Positions 1-7,146 of a stretch of DNA of 10,828 bases are shown here, one piece after another; position 1 is the first letter of the stretch, and each line of letters begins with the position of its first letter. The translations under genes and the position numbers were made by a program. The stretch comes from JBCCTX01 sp964652565 (lineage in GTDB: Bacteria; Bacteroidota; Bacteroidia; J057): positions 1 through 10,828 of the forward strand of contig CAZZEC010000177.1 of NCBI GenBank assembly GCA_964652565.1, read 5' to 3'. Under the pieces are notes generated by a model. That model saw only the letters and a program-made list of their open reading frames with translations, was not told the origin of the DNA and searched no databases.

Positions 1-9
1 GGTTAAGCC

Positions 10-324
10 ATGTATCTCATAGAAGGAGGAAAAGATAGTGGTTTTACAAACATTAATATTAGTATCTATTGGGCTATAGTTACTATCACTACCGTTGGAT
101 ATGGTGATATCGCACCTACTACTCCTCTTGGCCAATTTTTTTCAGCCATATTAATGATACTGGGTTACGCTATCCTGGCTGTACCCACAGGTATTGTATC
201 TGTAGAGCTTGCACATGCTACTGATCGACAGAAAAATAATCATCCCGAAAATTGTATTCATTGTACCCCTAAAGATCATGACTACGATGCAGTGTATTGT
301 AAATTCTGTGGCGTTAAAATATAA
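10..324 (+). CDS. Potassium channel pore domain protein, 5'-truncated or broken
   Basis: This is the C-terminal part of a two-helix potassium channel (Ion_trans_2 / Kch-like). The selectivity filter TVGYGD is at residues 28-33, preceded by the pore helix (about 18-27) and followed by the inner helix (about 40-66). A cytoplasmic tail has two Cys-x2-Cys pairs (C82/C85 and C97/C100) that resemble a zinc ribbon. The 104 residues lack the first pore helix (S5) and any voltage sensor, which the family needs. The reading frame is interrupted by TAA at bases 4-6, two codons before the ATG. From memory, family members read roughly G-x-x-M-Y-L-I-E-G here, and GGT-TAA-GCC-ATG fits that spacing. The stop may thus be a nonsense mutation or sequencing error inside a longer gene. 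The pore identity is clear; whether the gene is intact cannot be settled with only nine upstream bases. It ends 36 bases before glmS. Confidence 0.75.
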   Translation: MYLIEGGKDSGFTNINISIYWAIVTITTVGYGDIAPTTPLGQFFSAILMILGYAILAVPTGIVSVELAHATDRQKNNHPENCIHCTPKDHDYDAVYCKFCGVKI

Positions 325-360
325 AAAATGAATTTTCACCCTTAAAAATAATATATAAAT

Positions 361-2196
361 ATGTGTGGTATTGTTGGATATATTGGTTACCGTGATGCTT
401 ATCCGGTGATATTAAAAGGTCTCAAAAGACTTGAATATCGGGGATATGACAGCGCTGGTATTGCCTTGCTCAATGACAACAAACTTACCATCCGAAAGAA
501 AGCAGGAAAAGTCGCTGACCTGGAAACATTTAATCAAGATTACCCCATGCTGGGAAAGGTGGGTATGGGCCATACGAGATGGGCTACCCATGGTGAGCCC
601 AATGATGTCAATGCGCACCCACATGTATCTTCTGATAGCAAATTGGCGATCATTCACAATGGTATTATTGAAAACTATAGCTCACTGAGAAAAGAATTGG
701 AAAATAAAGGGCATCATTTTTCAAGTAATACCGATACTGAAGTTCTAGTCCACTTCATCGAGGACATTTATCAACACCATGGAAACCTGGAAGATGCTGT
801 CAGAATTGCGTTGCAACGCGTAATAGGAGCTTATGGATTGGTTATACTCAACGAAGATGAACCCAATAAGATTATAGCAGTACGTAAAGGTAGCCCACTT
901 GTCATAGGTATAGGAGAGGGAGAATACCTCCTGGCATCCGATGCAAGTCCCATCATTGAGTATACAAAAAAAGTCGTGTATCTGAATGATGATGATATTG
1001 CAGTGATAGATAATGGTGAATTGACCATTAAAGACATGTCATATATCCCACAAACACCTTATATCCAAACGCTGGATATGGAACTGGAAGCTATAGAAAA
1101 AGGGGGATATGAGCATTTTATGCTTAAAGAAATTTTCGAACAACCTCATTCTGTAAATGATTGTCTGCGAGGCAGGCTCAACTTGGAAAAAGGAGAACTG
1201 ATTTTGGGGGGAATACACAAATACGCTGATCAACTATATCATGCTGAACGGATACTCATTTTGGGGTGTGGCACGTCCTTTTATGCAGGGATGGTTGCAG
1301 AATATTTCTTTGAAGAAGTCTGCCGTATCCCTGTAGAGGTAGAATATGCATCAGAATTTAGATACAGAAATCCCATTATTCGACCCAACGATGCAGTGAT
1401 TGCCATTTCTCAATCAGGAGAAACGGCAGATACCTTAGTAGCCTTGGAATTGGCAAAGGAGAAAGGAGCACATGTATTTGGGGTGTGTAATGTCGTTGGA
1501 TCTTCTATTGCAAGAACCACGCATGAAGGTGTATATACGCATGCAGGGCCAGAAATAGGAGTAGCCAGTACCAAAGCTTTTACCGCTCAATTGACAGTAT
1601 TGGCTATGATAGCCTTAAAAATAGGTAAAGGCCGAAACAGTATTGAGGAAGACAGATATCAACACCTCCTCTCTGAACTTGCAGCGATTCCCGATAAAAT
1701 CAGCCAGTGTCTTACACTCAACGAGCAAATTATTGAGATAGCTAGTGAATATAAGGATGCAAGGAATTTCCTATATCTGGGTAGAGGATACAACTATCCA
1801 GTAGCCATGGAAGGTGCGCTGAAACTCAAGGAGATTTCCTACATACATGCAGAAGGTTATCCGGCTGCAGAAATGAAACATGGACCTATCGCCCTTATCG
1901 ATCAGGAAATGCCTGTAGTGGTAATTGCTACTCAGGATAGCGCTTACGAAAAGGTGGTGTCTAATATCCAGGAAGTCAAATCGAGGAAAGGAAAAGTTAT
2001 TGCTATAGTTACCCAGGGTGATCAAACCATTCAGGAAATGGTAGACTATACAATCGAAATCCCTCAATGCGAGGAAGTATTTATCCCTATGCTGTCTGTA
2101 ATACCCCTTCAAATGCTGGCATATCATATTGGCGTCATGAAACATTGTAATGTAGACCAGCCTAGAAATTTGGCTAAATCTGTTACAGTCGAATAA
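361..2196 (+). CDS. glmS: Glutamine--fructose-6-phosphate aminotransferase (isomerizing)
   Basis: This cytosolic enzyme makes glucosamine-6-phosphate from fructose-6-phosphate and glutamine, the first step toward UDP-GlcNAc for peptidoglycan and lipid A. At 611 residues it has the normal family length. The N-terminal class II glutamine amidotransferase domain begins with the nucleophile Cys2 (MCGIVGYIG). It carries the glutamine-binding GHTRWATHG at 70-78, Asn100-Gly101 and Asp125. Two SIS domains follow: CGTS at 303-306, SQSGET at 350-355 and STKAFT at 403-408 in the first, and the ALKLKEISYIHAEGY stretch (486-500, catalytic Glu490) with KHGP (His506) in the second. The C-terminus keeps the DQPRNLAKSVTVE signature, with Lys605 the expected Schiff-base lysine. 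The ATG at 361 must be the start because the nucleophilic cysteine follows it directly. No Shine-Dalgarno site is visible, and no glmS ribozyme fits in the 36 bases upstream. The DUF4954 gene follows 78 bases downstream. Confidence 0.98.
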   Translation: MCGIVGYIGYRDAYPVILKGLKRLEYRGYDSAGIALLNDNKLTIRKKAGKVADLETFNQDYPMLGKVGMGHTRWATHGEPNDVNAHPHVSSDSKLAIIHNGIIENYSSLRKELENKGHHFSSNTDTEVLVHFIEDIYQHHGNLEDAVRIALQRVIGAYGLVILNEDEPNKIIAVRKGSPLVIGIGEGEYLLASDASPIIEYTKKVVYLNDDDIAVIDNGELTIKDMSYIPQTPYIQTLDMELEAIEKGGYEHFMLKEIFEQPHSVNDCLRGRLNLEKGELILGGIHKYADQLYHAERILILGCGTSFYAGMVAEYFFEEVCRIPVEVEYASEFRYRNPIIRPNDAVIAISQSGETADTLVALELAKEKGAHVFGVCNVVGSSIARTTHEGVYTHAGPEIGVASTKAFTAQLTVLAMIALKIGKGRNSIEEDRYQHLLSELAAIPDKISQCLTLNEQIIEIASEYKDARNFLYLGRGYNYPVAMEGALKLKEISYIHAEGYPAAEMKHGPIALIDQEMPVVVIATQDSAYEKVVSNIQEVKSRKGKVIAIVTQGDQTIQEMVDYTIEIPQCEEVFIPMLSVIPLQMLAYHIGVMKHCNVDQPRNLAKSVTVE

Positions 2197-2217
2197 TATT
2201 GTTAACTAACAGATCTT

Positions 2218-2249
2218 CCAGGAGCTTATTCGAATAAAAGAGTTCCTGG
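2218..2249 (+). other. Hairpin between glmS and the DUF4954 gene
   Basis: CCAGGAGCTT (2218-2227) pairs with GAGTTCCTGG (2240-2249) through about ten base pairs, two of them G-U, around a 12-base loop. No T-run follows, so it is not a canonical intrinsic terminator. It could be a weak attenuator, an RNA-stability or processing element, or a degenerate terminator. The two flanking genes share a strand and are only 78 bases apart, so partial read-through is plausible. Confidence 0.4.
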
Positions 2250-2274
2250 TGCATCTGTATTTATACATTAACTC

Positions 2275-4482
2275 ATGAACAGGATCATAAAAAAACCTCT
2301 TCATAATATTGGGTACGATTTTATAGTACCTCCTTATTTACCTGAAGGTAAAGACGAGTATTACCTCCGCAATTCTCAACTCAAAACACAACATGATTTC
2401 CGTGGGCTTACTGCTCATGAAATTGAAGTACTCGTCAAGAATGAAAACCAGGCGGATAATTGGAACGATATTTTTGTTAGTGAAAAGTTTGATCCTCGTC
2501 TGGTAAAGAATTGCCGCTTTCACGGTATGATAAGAATAGGTGCTCTGGAGAGTTATTATTTAGAATATCACGAACTCCAACTTCCTGTAGGACTGTATAA
2601 TAGCACCATAGTCGCCTGTGATATAGGGGATAATGTAGTGATCATGAATGTGGATTACCTCGCACACTATCAGATTGGAAATGAAGTGATCCTATTCAAT
2701 ATCAATGAAATGCATTCTACAAACCACGCTAAATTCGGAAATGGGATAGTCAAAGATGGAGAAGAGGAAGATGTGCGCATTTGGCTGGAATTAGCCAACG
2801 AAAATGGAGGAAGGAAACTTATTCCATTTGACGGCATTACTCCCGCGGATGCATACATGTGGGTCAAATTCAGAGATGATCCTATTTTACTGGATCGATT
2901 CAAGGAAATGACGGAGCAAGAGTTTGATGCCAAAAGGGGGTATTATGGCACAGTGGGAGATCGTACAGTAATAAAGAATACGCGTATCCTTAAAGATGTG
3001 AAAATTGGTAGCGATGCTTATATAAAAGGAGGCAATAAATTAAAAAATCTGACGATCAATAGTAATGCCCAATCTCCTTCTCAGATAGGGGAAGGAGTTG
3101 AAATGGTCAACGGGATCATGAATTATGGCAGCAGAGCTTTCTATGGTGTTAAAGCTGTAAGGTTTATCATGGGTGAAAATACTTGTCTGAAATATGGTGC
3201 AAGGCTGATCAATTCTTACCTCGGAGATAATTCAACCATTTCTTGCTGTGAAGTCCTGAATTCATTGATCTTCCCTTCGCATGAGCAACATCACAATAAT
3301 TCATTCCTTTGTGCTGCCATTGTCATGGGCCAAAGTAATATCGCTGCGGGGGCCACACTGGGTTCTAATCATAACTCACGGGGTGCAGATGGCGAAATGG
3401 TAGCTGGAAGAGGTTTTTGGCCTGCTTTGTGCGTTAATATCAAACACAATAGCCGCTTTGCCTCTTATGTACTTCTGGCAAAAGGAGCTTATCCCGCGGA
3501 ATTACACATCCCCTACCCTTTTTCACTCGTCTCTAATACCGAGAATGCTTTACAAATCATGCCGGCCTACTGGATGATGTACAACATGTATGCCCTCACG
3601 AGAAATGCATGGAAATACGGTGCCAGAGATAAACGGATGTTGAAACAACAAGAAATAGTATTTGACTATTTAGCTCCAGATACTATATCTGAAATGTTTG
3701 ATGCAATGAAGCTAATATCTATTTACATAGCTAAAGCATATCTCAACCGCTATCCAGATGAGGATCACAATAGCTCAGAAGATTTAGAAATACTAGGAAG
3801 GACGCTCATACATGAAAAGCCAGAGCTCGTCGATACACTAGAGGTACTTGGCGAAATGCATGAATCATCAAAGAGAAAGTCCATCATACTAAAAGCAAGA
3901 AAAGCATTCTTATGCTACCGTGATATGATCCACTACTATGCTGTGAAAACATTGATTTATCATGCTAAATCACAGCACTTTACCCATTGGAAGGATCTTA
4001 CAAGAAATCTTGAGGTAACGAAAAGAGGTAAATGGATGAACCTCGGAGGCCAATTAATCTGTCACCAGGACCTGGAACATATCAAAACGCGTATCCGAGA
4101 AAGGAGCATTAGCACCTGGGCGCAACTCCATCAACAATATCACGAGGTATTTGAAAAATATCCAATACAAAACACTGAATATGCATTAGCAAGCCTGCTT
4201 GAACTACATCACAAATCACTTTCCGAAACAACGGAGGATGATTGGCAACAATGGTTATCATCCTGTATAGACATACAAAAAACGATAGAACGTCGCACAA
4301 TAGAAAGTAGAGATAAAGATTATCAGAACCCTTTCAGAAAACTTACTTATGATTCAGTGCTTGAAATGGAGGCTGTACTGGGAAGGGTGGAAGACAATAA
4401 TTTCATACAACAAGTCCATACATTTTCTGAAGAATTTATTCAGCTCATTCAATCTTTCAACAAACATATTGTTACAACTTAA
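2275..4482 (+). CDS. DUF4954 family protein with left-handed beta-helix-like N-terminal half
   Basis: Function is not established. The sequence matches, from memory, the large DUF4954 proteins of Bacteroidota. Residues about 85-150 and 225-370 show hexapeptide-like [IVL]-G-x4 spacing (for example CDIGDN, YQIGNE, VKIGSD, SQIGEG, SYLGDN), the pattern of left-handed beta-helix enzymes such as LpxA and GlmU. A strongly conserved-looking block, HEQHHNNSFLCAAIVMGQS (336-354) then TLGSNHNSR (361-369), carries histidines and asparagines that could line an active site. From about residue 455 the protein becomes helical and charged, possibly a separate C-terminal domain (Pfam may split it as DUF6819; not certain). 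At 735 residues it is full length. The start is supported by a family-like N-terminus (PLHNIGYDFIVPPYLP). Its place right after glmS suggests, but does not prove, a nucleotide-sugar or acyl-transfer role. Confidence 0.88.
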   Translation: MNRIIKKPLHNIGYDFIVPPYLPEGKDEYYLRNSQLKTQHDFRGLTAHEIEVLVKNENQADNWNDIFVSEKFDPRLVKNCRFHGMIRIGALESYYLEYHELQLPVGLYNSTIVACDIGDNVVIMNVDYLAHYQIGNEVILFNINEMHSTNHAKFGNGIVKDGEEEDVRIWLELANENGGRKLIPFDGITPADAYMWVKFRDDPILLDRFKEMTEQEFDAKRGYYGTVGDRTVIKNTRILKDVKIGSDAYIKGGNKLKNLTINSNAQSPSQIGEGVEMVNGIMNYGSRAFYGVKAVRFIMGENTCLKYGARLINSYLGDNSTISCCEVLNSLIFPSHEQHHNNSFLCAAIVMGQSNIAAGATLGSNHNSRGADGEMVAGRGFWPALCVNIKHNSRFASYVLLAKGAYPAELHIPYPFSLVSNTENALQIMPAYWMMYNMYALTRNAWKYGARDKRMLKQQEIVFDYLAPDTISEMFDAMKLISIYIAKAYLNRYPDEDHNSSEDLEILGRTLIHEKPELVDTLEVLGEMHESSKRKSIILKARKAFLCYRDMIHYYAVKTLIYHAKSQHFTHWKDLTRNLEVTKRGKWMNLGGQLICHQDLEHIKTRIRERSISTWAQLHQQYHEVFEKYPIQNTEYALASLLELHHKSLSETTEDDWQQWLSSCIDIQKTIERRTIESRDKDYQNPFRKLTYDSVLEMEAVLGRVEDNNFIQQVHTFSEEFIQLIQSFNKHIVTT

Positions 4483-4518
4483 TATAAGTAGTACAACATA
4501 TTTAGATATACATAACTC

Positions 4519-4703
4519 AATTTCCTCCCTGCAGGGCTGCTCGTGTAGATGGAGAGGGAGGTGTAGGAGGGTGAATATACAAGAAAAGACAATAACATTG
4601 TTATTATAGCTATATAATCACCCCCTGACGTCCACCGATATATTTACATTTCGGATTCTTCGACCCTCTCCTAACTACTTTCCTTCGCTGCAGGGGAATA
4701 ATT
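4519..4703. repeat. Degenerate inverted repeat downstream of the DUF4954 gene
   Basis: Two 40-base arms, 4519-4558 and the complement of 4664-4703, share CCCTGCAG and GGAGAGGG at identical spacing, so both 32-base cores start and end with the same eight bases. The bases between these blocks are mostly diverged. The arms are separated by about 105 bases with no credible coding sequence. It may be the decayed remnant of a palindromic element. It is unrelated in sequence to the better preserved repeat at 4757. Confidence 0.4.
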
Positions 4704-4756
4704 TTCCTGTACTAGCGTAAGTTAATATGACTTATTTAAATATATCTTTGGTCAAA

Positions 4757-4940
4757 GTGTTCAAACCCTGTAGAATTGATACTGGGTGGAATACTACGGC
4801 TATTCCTGGTTTAACTCCTTCGGAGTTTTAGAAACCCTGAAAGGGTTAAACCAGGAATAGGACCGGATAATGAACCATCTGTTCTATCCGGTCGAGTACA
4901 CCCAAATTTCTATCCGAAAGTATTAAATAATATTGTCTCA
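4757..4940 (+). repeat. Hairpin-rich repeat, copy A (inverted partner at 7147-7328)
   Basis: This 184-base element matches the reverse complement of 7147-7328. By hand alignment the first 43 bases are about 77 percent identical and the 65 bases after the palindrome about 91 percent. From left to right it holds a degenerate left arm (4757-4799), a 61-base palindrome (4800-4860), a 9-base-pair hairpin GACCGGATA/TATCCGGTC (4861-4869 with 4885-4893), and a tail ending TCTCA at 4940. The perfect 12-base palindrome GTAAGTACTTAC (4941-4952) abuts the tail. No transposase is present, so it looks like a non-autonomous palindromic element of the REP/MITE type. That class assignment is inference. Confidence 0.85.
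4800..4860. repeat. 61-base palindrome of copy A
   Basis: The outer 16 bases (CTATTCCTGGTTTAAC, 4800-4815) are exactly complementary to 4845-4860. The inner part folds either as one long imperfect hairpin or as two 15-base mini-hairpins. These are AACTCC-TTC-GGAGTT (4813-4827) and AACCCT-GAA-AGGGTT (4833-4847), each a 6-base-pair stem with a three-base loop. No T-run follows, so termination is unlikely to be its main role. Confidence 0.85.
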
Positions 4941-4952
4941 GTAAGTACTTAC

Positions 4953-5244
4953 TTAGGGTTGAATTTCCGGACACTTTGTGCTGGAGGAAATTATCTTACA
5001 AAACACGTTGACACATCACTGAGTCTATTCAAAAGGCAAAGGAGAAACCTTTAGCATGGTAAAGGAAAAGTACGCTTAACCTATCTCTATAAAGGAGTAT
5101 GTCAGAGAACAAAGTATAAATGTAAATTACAACAACATTATCCCATTTCTGTATCCAAAGGGTTTACTAACACATCATTTAAACTGAAAATACATATACT
5201 TCTCTGGATGGAAATATACAAGGAGATACATTCCGTTTTATACT
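4953..5244. other. Gene-free stretch upstream of the betaine operon
   Basis: No credible coding sequence, RNA gene or known riboswitch is recognisable here. Around 5030-5080 the pentamer AAAGG occurs several times with one CCTTT between copies, which allows alternative small hairpins, but the bases are too simple to call this a structured element. The stretch probably carries leader or upstream promoter sequence for the methyltransferase operon, or is simply the interior edge of the segment bounded by the inverted repeats. Confidence 0.4.
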
Positions 5245-5268
5245 AATTAATTCGTATACAAATTAATT
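5245..5268. promoter_or_regulatory. 24-base near-perfect palindrome, candidate operator
   Basis: The site reads AATTAATT-C-GTATAC-A-AATTAATT, symmetric about GTATAC except for one base pair. It lies about 100 bases before the start of the glycine/sarcosine methyltransferase gene, a normal place for an operator. Two further AT-rich inverted repeats follow: TTAATATA/TATATTAA (5268-5275 with 5285-5292, around an alternating CA spacer) and AATAAG/CTTATT (5294-5299 with 5311-5316). AT-rich DNA yields such symmetry easily, so a regulator-binding role is only a candidate. I found no convincing Bacteroidota-type promoter (TTTG plus TAnnTTTG) in this leader. Confidence 0.4.
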
Positions 5269-5368
5269 TAATATACACACACACTATATTAATAATAAGT
5301 TAATTTGAATCTTATTGATTAAATAGACATATTTATCAAAATGTTTCTATTGAAACTAAATAAACATT

Positions 5369-6202
5369 ATGAAAGATATATTTTCAAAGGAATTTAAACA
5401 GGATTATGGTTCCAATCCTACACAGATGCGCGATACGAATCATTACAAGATTGAATATGTGGGTGGTTTTGTTGAGAAATGGGATGAATTAATTGATTGG
5501 GAAGCGCGCTCAAAGGGCGAGGGAGAGTTTTTCATGAAAGAGCTCGAAATACGAAATAAGCGGAAAGTGCTAGATGTTGCAACGGGTACAGGATATCACT
5601 CTATCCGGCTTCTGAATGCAGGATTTGAGGTAGCAAGTGCGGATGGCAGTCCCACCATGTTGGCTAAAGCCTTTGAAAATGGATTGAAATATGGTCATGT
5701 ACTTCGTACAATACAGGCTGATTGGAGATGGCTTAACCGCAGTGTCTATGGCCGTTATGACGCAGTGATTTGCCTGGGGAACTCATTTACGCATTTGTTT
5801 TCGGAAAATGATCGAAGAAAAGCACTAGCTGAATTTTACTCTGCGCTTCGTCATGATGGAATTCTGATTATTGACCAGCGAAATTACGATTCCATTTTGG
5901 ATAATGGATTTTCTACTAAACACACCTATTACTATGCAGGAGAACAGGTAAAAGCAGAACCTGAGCATGTAGATGATGGGCTGGCGAGGTTTAGATATGA
6001 ATTCCCCGATAATTCTGTGTACCATTTAAATATGTATCCTTTGAGAGCAGAATATGTAAGACGTTTGCTCAAAGAAGTAGGCTTCCAAAAAGTTACTACT
6101 TATGGTGATTTCCAGGAGACACACACAGTGGAGGGAGAACCTGACTTTCTCATACATATCGCAGAAAAAACATATGGCGACGAATCAGACGATTTAAACT
6201 AA
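5369..6202 (+). CDS. bsmA: Glycine/sarcosine N-methyltransferase (betaine synthesis, steps 1-2)
   Basis: This cytosolic SAM-dependent enzyme methylates glycine to sarcosine and sarcosine to dimethylglycine, the first two steps of betaine synthesis as known from Halorhodospira, Actinopolyspora and Aphanothece. The 277-residue length is normal. It has a class I Rossmann methyltransferase fold of the GNMT type. SAM-binding motif I is VLDVATGTGYHS (67-78), the acidic end of strand 2 is ADGSP (91-95, Asp92), and ADWRWLN spans 117-123. The family block GNSFTHLFSENDRR is at 137-150 and DQRNYDSILDNGF at 169-181, where Arg171 corresponds to the substrate-carboxylate arginine of mammalian GNMT. The N-terminal NHYKIEYV...KWDELIDW block (24-44) is typical of the halophile enzymes. 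No Shine-Dalgarno site precedes the ATG. The partner methyltransferase starts 24 bases downstream. The symbol follows cyanobacterial usage; gsmT is also used. Confidence 0.95.
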   Translation: MKDIFSKEFKQDYGSNPTQMRDTNHYKIEYVGGFVEKWDELIDWEARSKGEGEFFMKELEIRNKRKVLDVATGTGYHSIRLLNAGFEVASADGSPTMLAKAFENGLKYGHVLRTIQADWRWLNRSVYGRYDAVICLGNSFTHLFSENDRRKALAEFYSALRHDGILIIDQRNYDSILDNGFSTKHTYYYAGEQVKAEPEHVDDGLARFRYEFPDNSVYHLNMYPLRAEYVRRLLKEVGFQKVTTYGDFQETHTVEGEPDFLIHIAEKTYGDESDDLN

Positions 6203-6226
6203 GAAAAATATTCGAGTAGCAATATC

Positions 6227-7054
6227 ATGGCAGAAAATGAAAATCTGGTTAATATAACCCAGGACTATTACGACAGCGAGGATGCGGATAACTTTTACTT
6301 TCAGGTATGGGGAGGCGAAGACATTCATATAGGGATATATAAACCTGGTGACCCTATCTCTACTGCCAGTAAAAGGTCTGTAGAGACTATGGCTGGAATG
6401 ATTCACGACCTGGATAAGGAAAAGAAAATATTAGATATAGGTGCGGGATATGGTGGTGCAGCACGTTTTCTCGTTAGTCATTATCCTTGTGAGGTTGTCT
6501 GTCTTAATTTAAGTGAGGTAGAAAATGACAGAAATAAGAAAAAGAATGTCTCTTTAGGATTAGATCAGAGGATTTCAGTGATTGCTGGTAATTTTGAAAA
6601 TCTTCCATTTGAAAATGAACAGTTTGACGTAGTTTGGTGTGAAGATGCCATTCTCCATAGTGATCAAAAACGTAAAGTTTTTGAAGAAGTACACCGGGTA
6701 TTAAAGCCTGGAGGTCAATTTATATTTTCGGACCCTATGCAAAGCGACAATTGTCCAGAAGATGTACTCGCTCCGGTATTGGCCAGAATCCATCTCAAAG
6801 AAATGGGTTCTGTAAAACTGTATAAAAGTTTTGCCCGTCAATTAGGCTGGGAAGAACTTGACATAAAAGAAATGCCTGAGCAGCTTGTCAATCATTACAG
6901 TAATGTCTTGCAAAAGTTGGAAGAAAAATATGATGAGCTAAGTACTTCTTGTAGCCAAGAATACATGACAAACATGAAAAAGGGCCTGGAGCACTGGATT
7001 GACGCTGGAAAGAAACAATACCTGAACTGGGGCTTCTTACATTTCAGGAAGTAG
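6227..7054 (+). CDS. bsmB: Sarcosine/dimethylglycine N-methyltransferase (betaine synthesis, steps 2-3)
   Basis: This cytosolic SAM-dependent enzyme methylates sarcosine and dimethylglycine and delivers glycine betaine. It is 275 residues, normal for the family. The N-terminal signature YYDS (14-17), then FYFQVWGGEDIHIGIY (23-38), is characteristic of SDMT. Motif I is ILDIGAGYGGAAR (68-80), and CLNLSEVEN (92-100) follows at strand 2. AGNFENLPF (120-128) and WCEDAILHSDQK (137-148) give motifs II-III, and EVHRVLKPGGQFIFSDP (154-170) the methyltransferase core strand. The C-terminal segment ends in a WGFLHFRK block (268-275). It lies 24 bases after bsmA on the same strand, so the two are almost certainly one transcript, ended by the terminator at 7087. 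Together they suffice for glycine to betaine. SAH recycling enzymes are not in the window. Confidence 0.95.
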   Translation: MAENENLVNITQDYYDSEDADNFYFQVWGGEDIHIGIYKPGDPISTASKRSVETMAGMIHDLDKEKKILDIGAGYGGAARFLVSHYPCEVVCLNLSEVENDRNKKKNVSLGLDQRISVIAGNFENLPFENEQFDVVWCEDAILHSDQKRKVFEEVHRVLKPGGQFIFSDPMQSDNCPEDVLAPVLARIHLKEMGSVKLYKSFARQLGWEELDIKEMPEQLVNHYSNVLQKLEEKYDELSTSCSQEYMTNMKKGLEHWIDAGKKQYLNWGFLHFRK

Positions 7055-7086
7055 AATTGAAGTAAGACACGATCATCGTTATATAC

Positions 7087-7116
7087 TATGGACCTATATC
7101 AGGTCCATATTTTTTT
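7087..7116 (+). terminator. Intrinsic terminator of the betaine synthesis operon
   Basis: TATGGACCT (7087-7095) pairs perfectly with AGGTCCATA (7101-7109) around the loop ATATC, and seven Ts follow at 7110-7116. It begins 32 bases after the bsmB stop codon. This is the clearest terminator in the window and ends the operon before repeat copy B. Confidence 0.9.
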
Positions 7117-7146
7117 ATTACATGTTCTGTATTTGTGCTTAAGCAT

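Noticed and set aside
325..360. glmS ribozyme-riboswitch
   Set aside because: Only 36 AT-rich bases separate the channel stop from glmS, too short for the ribozyme, which is known mainly from Firmicutes.
1771..2145. 124-codon antisense open frame in glmS
   Set aside because: Shadow of the strongly supported glmS frame; no domain signature.
4349..4609. 86-codon open frame on the plus strand
   Set aside because: Mostly overlaps the DUF4954 coding end in another frame and then enters the degenerate repeat; no protein features.
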